Positions 5,234 through 6,940 of a stretch of DNA of 6,940 nucleotides are shown in pieces. This DNA is from Betaproteobacteria bacterium (lineage in GTDB: Bacteria; Pseudomonadota; Gammaproteobacteria; Burkholderiales; SG8-41), in the NCBI GenBank assembly GCA_021732805.1, contig JAKFUJ010000200.1, forward strand, positions 1 through 6,940. Direction: 5' to 3'. Positions within the stretch are counted from its first letter, which is position 1. The number at the start of each line of letters is the position of its first letter. The notes under the pieces were generated by a model. It saw nothing but the letters and a program-made list of their open reading frames with translations. It made no database searches and was not told where the DNA came from. The position numbers and the translations under genes are program-made.

Positions 5234-5788
5234 TCAGACCATCGATTCACGCCAGCAGTTCACCGTATAACGGCGCAGTTGCACATTGGCGTCCCAGAAA
5301 TCAGGCGGCAACCCCGCCTTGTATTTGAGTTGTGCCATGAACTCCGCCGGATCCGGGAACTGGCCCCAGGTTTCCGGAAGAAAAATGCTGTGGTGATGGC
5401 CATAACGGAAAACCACGCCGTCGTTTCCCGCGCGCAGCTGTGCGAGGGCCACTGCTTCACTGGCAGCATCGAGTGTCTCCAGCGGCGACAGCACGCTGAC
5501 CTCGATGGTGACGGTATCGAGTTCAGCACCGTCCAGCGGCTTGAAGCGCGGATCGCGGAGTGCGGCTGCGACGGCGTTTGCCGCCACCTCATCGCGCAAG
5601 GGGCGCAGCGCTTCCAGTGTGCCGTTGCGGCCGCGCAGTTTTCCATCGCGCGTCAGTGTGACAAATGCCGAGCCGGGGGTGCTCAACCATGCGGCTTCGG
5701 AGACCGGCGCATCTGTCGGCAGACCCAGTTCGCGCCCGATGGCGGCGCGCGCAAGCGGCAGCAGAATGCGGCCTTCGTTGACAAGCAT
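5234..5788 (-). CDS. amrA: AMMECR1-domain protein (AmmeMemoRadiSam system protein A type)
   Basis: The 184-residue product spans one complete AMMECR1 domain. Visible family features are AFVTLTRDGKLRGRNGTLEA (41-60), VAANAVAAALRDPRFKPL (68-85), the VTIEVSVLSPLE segment (93-104), GVVFRYGHHHSIFLPETWGQFPDP (124-147; key residues G130, F136, P138, W141) and KAGLPPDFW (157-165), ending in RRYTVNCWRE. The signature hexapeptide is normally LRGCIG; here it is LRGRNG, so the conserved cysteine is Arg54 and the next residue is Asn55. The reading frame and the rest of the domain are intact, so this is substitution rather than decay. The family is usually encoded with a Memo-like protein and a radical SAM enzyme; neither is in the window, and the biochemical role is unsettled. 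Start ATG 5788 begins just before the conserved first helix but has no good Shine-Dalgarno. It is divergent from ispD and heads the leftward gene run. Confidence 0.88.
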   Translation of the reverse strand: MLVNEGRILLPLARAAIGRELGLPTDAPVSEAAWLSTPGSAFVTLTRDGKLRGRNGTLEALRPLRDEVAANAVAAALRDPRFKPLDGAELDTVTIEVSVLSPLETLDAASEAVALAQLRAGNDGVVFRYGHHHSIFLPETWGQFPDPAEFMAQLKYKAGLPPDFWDANVQLRRYTVNCWRESMV

Positions 5789-5833
5789 GCGATCGTTTCT
5801 CGCGGCAACACCGCGGTTTTTGATGTGTGCGGC

Positions 5834-5842
5834 TGCTACAAT
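5834..5842 (+). promoter_or_regulatory. Extended -10 promoter for ispD-ispF
   Basis: TGC-TACAAT (5834-5842) is an extended -10 element whose hexamer differs from TATAAT at one base. It would start transcription near 5849, about 30 nt before the ispD ATG. No good -35 is found 16-18 bp upstream (5813-5820 reads GCGGTTTT), which an extended -10 can compensate for. It lies in the 90-bp divergent spacer between the AMMECR1 gene and ispD. No equally good promoter was seen for the leftward gene. Confidence 0.5.
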
Positions 5843-5878
5843 CCGCTGGTCTGATTTTACGACAACCTGAGCTCATCA

Positions 5879-6574
5879 ATGCCGCGATATGTTGCCCTGA
5901 TACCCGCCGCCGGCAGCGGTTCGCGGATGAAAACCGAAACGCCCAAGCAGTATTCGATGCTGGCCGGGAAACCGTTGCTGCAGCACGCGGTGCACACCTT
6001 GTGCAGGCACCGGCTGATCGAGCAGGTATTCATCGTGCTGTCACCGGGGGATCAGCGCTACGGCGAATGTGACTGGCGCGACTGCGCAGGCAAACTTGTC
6101 GCGCTGTACTGCGGCGGCGAGACGCGCGCAGCCAGCGTGTTCAACGGACTGCTTGCGATCAACAACGCCGTCGGTGCCGCGGACTGGGTGCTGGTGCATG
6201 ATGCCGAGCGGCCCTGCCTGCGCGCGGCGGATATCGACCGGTTGATTGCCGAAGTGGGCGACAATGAATCCGGCGGTCTGCTGGCGGTGCCGGTTGCCGA
6301 TACGCTGAAACGCGGCAATGCAGCCGGAGAAGTATTGCAGACCGAGGCGCGCGAACACCTGTGGCGCGCGCAAACGCCGCAGATGTTCCGTTACCGGCTG
6401 CTGATCGAGGCCCTGCGCCGCGCCGACGTGGCCACGGTCACCGATGAAGCCGGCGCCGTCGAGCAGGCGGGGGTGCGGCCAAAGCTGGTGACGGGCAGCG
6501 TGACTAATTTCAAGGTGACCTGGCCGGAAGACCTTGCGCTGGCCGAACTGATACTGAAGGACTTCGCAACATGA
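5879..6574 (+). CDS. ispD: 2-C-methyl-D-erythritol 4-phosphate cytidylyltransferase (IspD)
   Basis: This 231-residue cytoplasmic enzyme couples CTP to 2-C-methyl-D-erythritol 4-phosphate, giving CDP-methylerythritol in the MEP isoprenoid pathway. Length is normal. The nucleotide-binding loop is PAAGSGSRM (9-17) followed by TPKQY with K23. Then come GGETRAASVFNGL (79-91), VHDAERP (106-112), VPVADTLKR (137-145), TEAREHLWRAQTPQMF (155-170) with R158, TDEAGAVE (188-195), and N210-x-K212-x-T214 leading to PEDLALAE (216-223). The Arg and Lys that bind CTP and substrate are thus present. VHDAER replaces the usual VHDAAR, a mild change. ATG 5879 starts two residues before the conserved first strand; only a weak GAG-type site precedes it. 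Its stop overlaps the ispF start by ATGA, indicating translational coupling, and the pair is probably read from the extended -10 promoter upstream. Confidence 0.97.
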   Translation: MPRYVALIPAAGSGSRMKTETPKQYSMLAGKPLLQHAVHTLCRHRLIEQVFIVLSPGDQRYGECDWRDCAGKLVALYCGGETRAASVFNGLLAINNAVGAADWVLVHDAERPCLRAADIDRLIAEVGDNESGGLLAVPVADTLKRGNAAGEVLQTEAREHLWRAQTPQMFRYRLLIEALRRADVATVTDEAGAVEQAGVRPKLVTGSVTNFKVTWPEDLALAELILKDFAT

Positions 6575-6940
6575 ACATGCGCATCGGGCAGGGCTTTGAC
6601 ATCCATGCGCTGGTTGCGGGGCGCAAGCTGATCATCGGCGGCGTGACCATCCCGTACGAGCGCGGCCTTGCCGGCCATTCCGACGCCGATGTACTGCTGC
6701 ATGCGATTTGCGATGCGCTGATCGGCGCCGCGGGCCTCGGCGACATCGGCAGACATTTTCCCGATACCGATGCGCGCTACCAGGGCATCGACAGCCGCGA
6801 GTTGCTGCGGTCGGTGGCGCGGCTGATGGATGAACATCATTACGTGGTGTCGAACGTCGATGCGACGATCATTGCGCAGGTGCCAAAGATGGCGCCGCAT
6901 ATTGCGGCGATGTGCGCCAACATCGCCGCTGATCTGGCGC
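6571..6940 (+). CDS. ispF: 2-C-methyl-D-erythritol 2,4-cyclodiphosphate synthase (IspF), C-terminus outside the window
   Basis: The frame is open for 123 codons to the window edge; IspF is about 157-160 residues, so roughly 35 are missing. The enzyme cyclises CDP-ME 2-phosphate to MEcPP with release of CMP, two steps after IspD. Visible motifs: RIGQGFDIHAL with metal ligands D10 and H12, GHSDADVLLHAICDALIGAA with H36 and the third metal ligand H44, DIGRHFPDTD (the CDP-ME loop), and IIAQVPKMAPHIAAM. These correspond to E. coli D8, H10 and H42 with an offset of two. ATG 6571 overlaps the ispD stop and has AAGGA (6557-6561) at a suitable distance. Met3 at 6577 would match the E. coli N-terminus more exactly, but its spacing to that site is poorer. 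It should be co-expressed with ispD. Confidence 0.97.
   Translation, partial: MNMRIGQGFDIHALVAGRKLIIGGVTIPYERGLAGHSDADVLLHAICDALIGAAGLGDIGRHFPDTDARYQGIDSRELLRSVARLMDEHHYVVSNVDATIIAQVPKMAPHIAAMCANIAADLA

Overview
The window looks like a chromosomal stretch of a betaproteobacterium, probably of the Burkholderiales. The reasons are moderately high GC with strong third-position G/C bias, two stand-alone TctC/Bug-type periplasmic binding proteins (a family greatly expanded in that order), and an ispD-ispF pair overlapping by ATGA. The taxonomic call is an inference from gene content; no rRNA or other marker is present.

Left part (1-2633): two Bug proteins diverge from a 104-bp spacer. The leftward one is cut by the window edge and the rightward one is complete. 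The rightward gene converges on a mandelate-racemase-type enolase superfamily gene, with a bidirectional intrinsic terminator between them. This resembles a small module for uptake and conversion of an organic or sugar acid. The membrane subunits TctA and TctB are not in view.

Middle (2634-2865): a 232-bp intergenic region dominated by repeats. It holds about ten perfect copies of an 8-bp unit, then a REP-like 12-bp-stem hairpin, then three degenerate copies of the same octamer in inverted orientation. This is the most unusual non-coding structure in the window.

Right-middle (2866-5788): three leftward genes that could be co-transcribed. In transcription order they are an orphan AMMECR1-domain protein (AmmeMemoRadiSam protein A type), a BT1/folate-biopterin-transporter-like membrane protein, and a small MESH1-like alarmone hydrolase. 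No common pathway is evident.

Right end (5789-6940): a divergent spacer with an extended -10 promoter leads into ispD and ispF, consecutive-branch enzymes of the MEP isoprenoid pathway; ispF runs off the window. No RNA genes, CRISPR arrays, transposases or phage genes were seen. I do not see a clearly new multi-gene system. The better leads are the octamer/REP composite, active-site substitutions in the enolase-family and AMMECR1 proteins, and the MESH1-like hydrolase.
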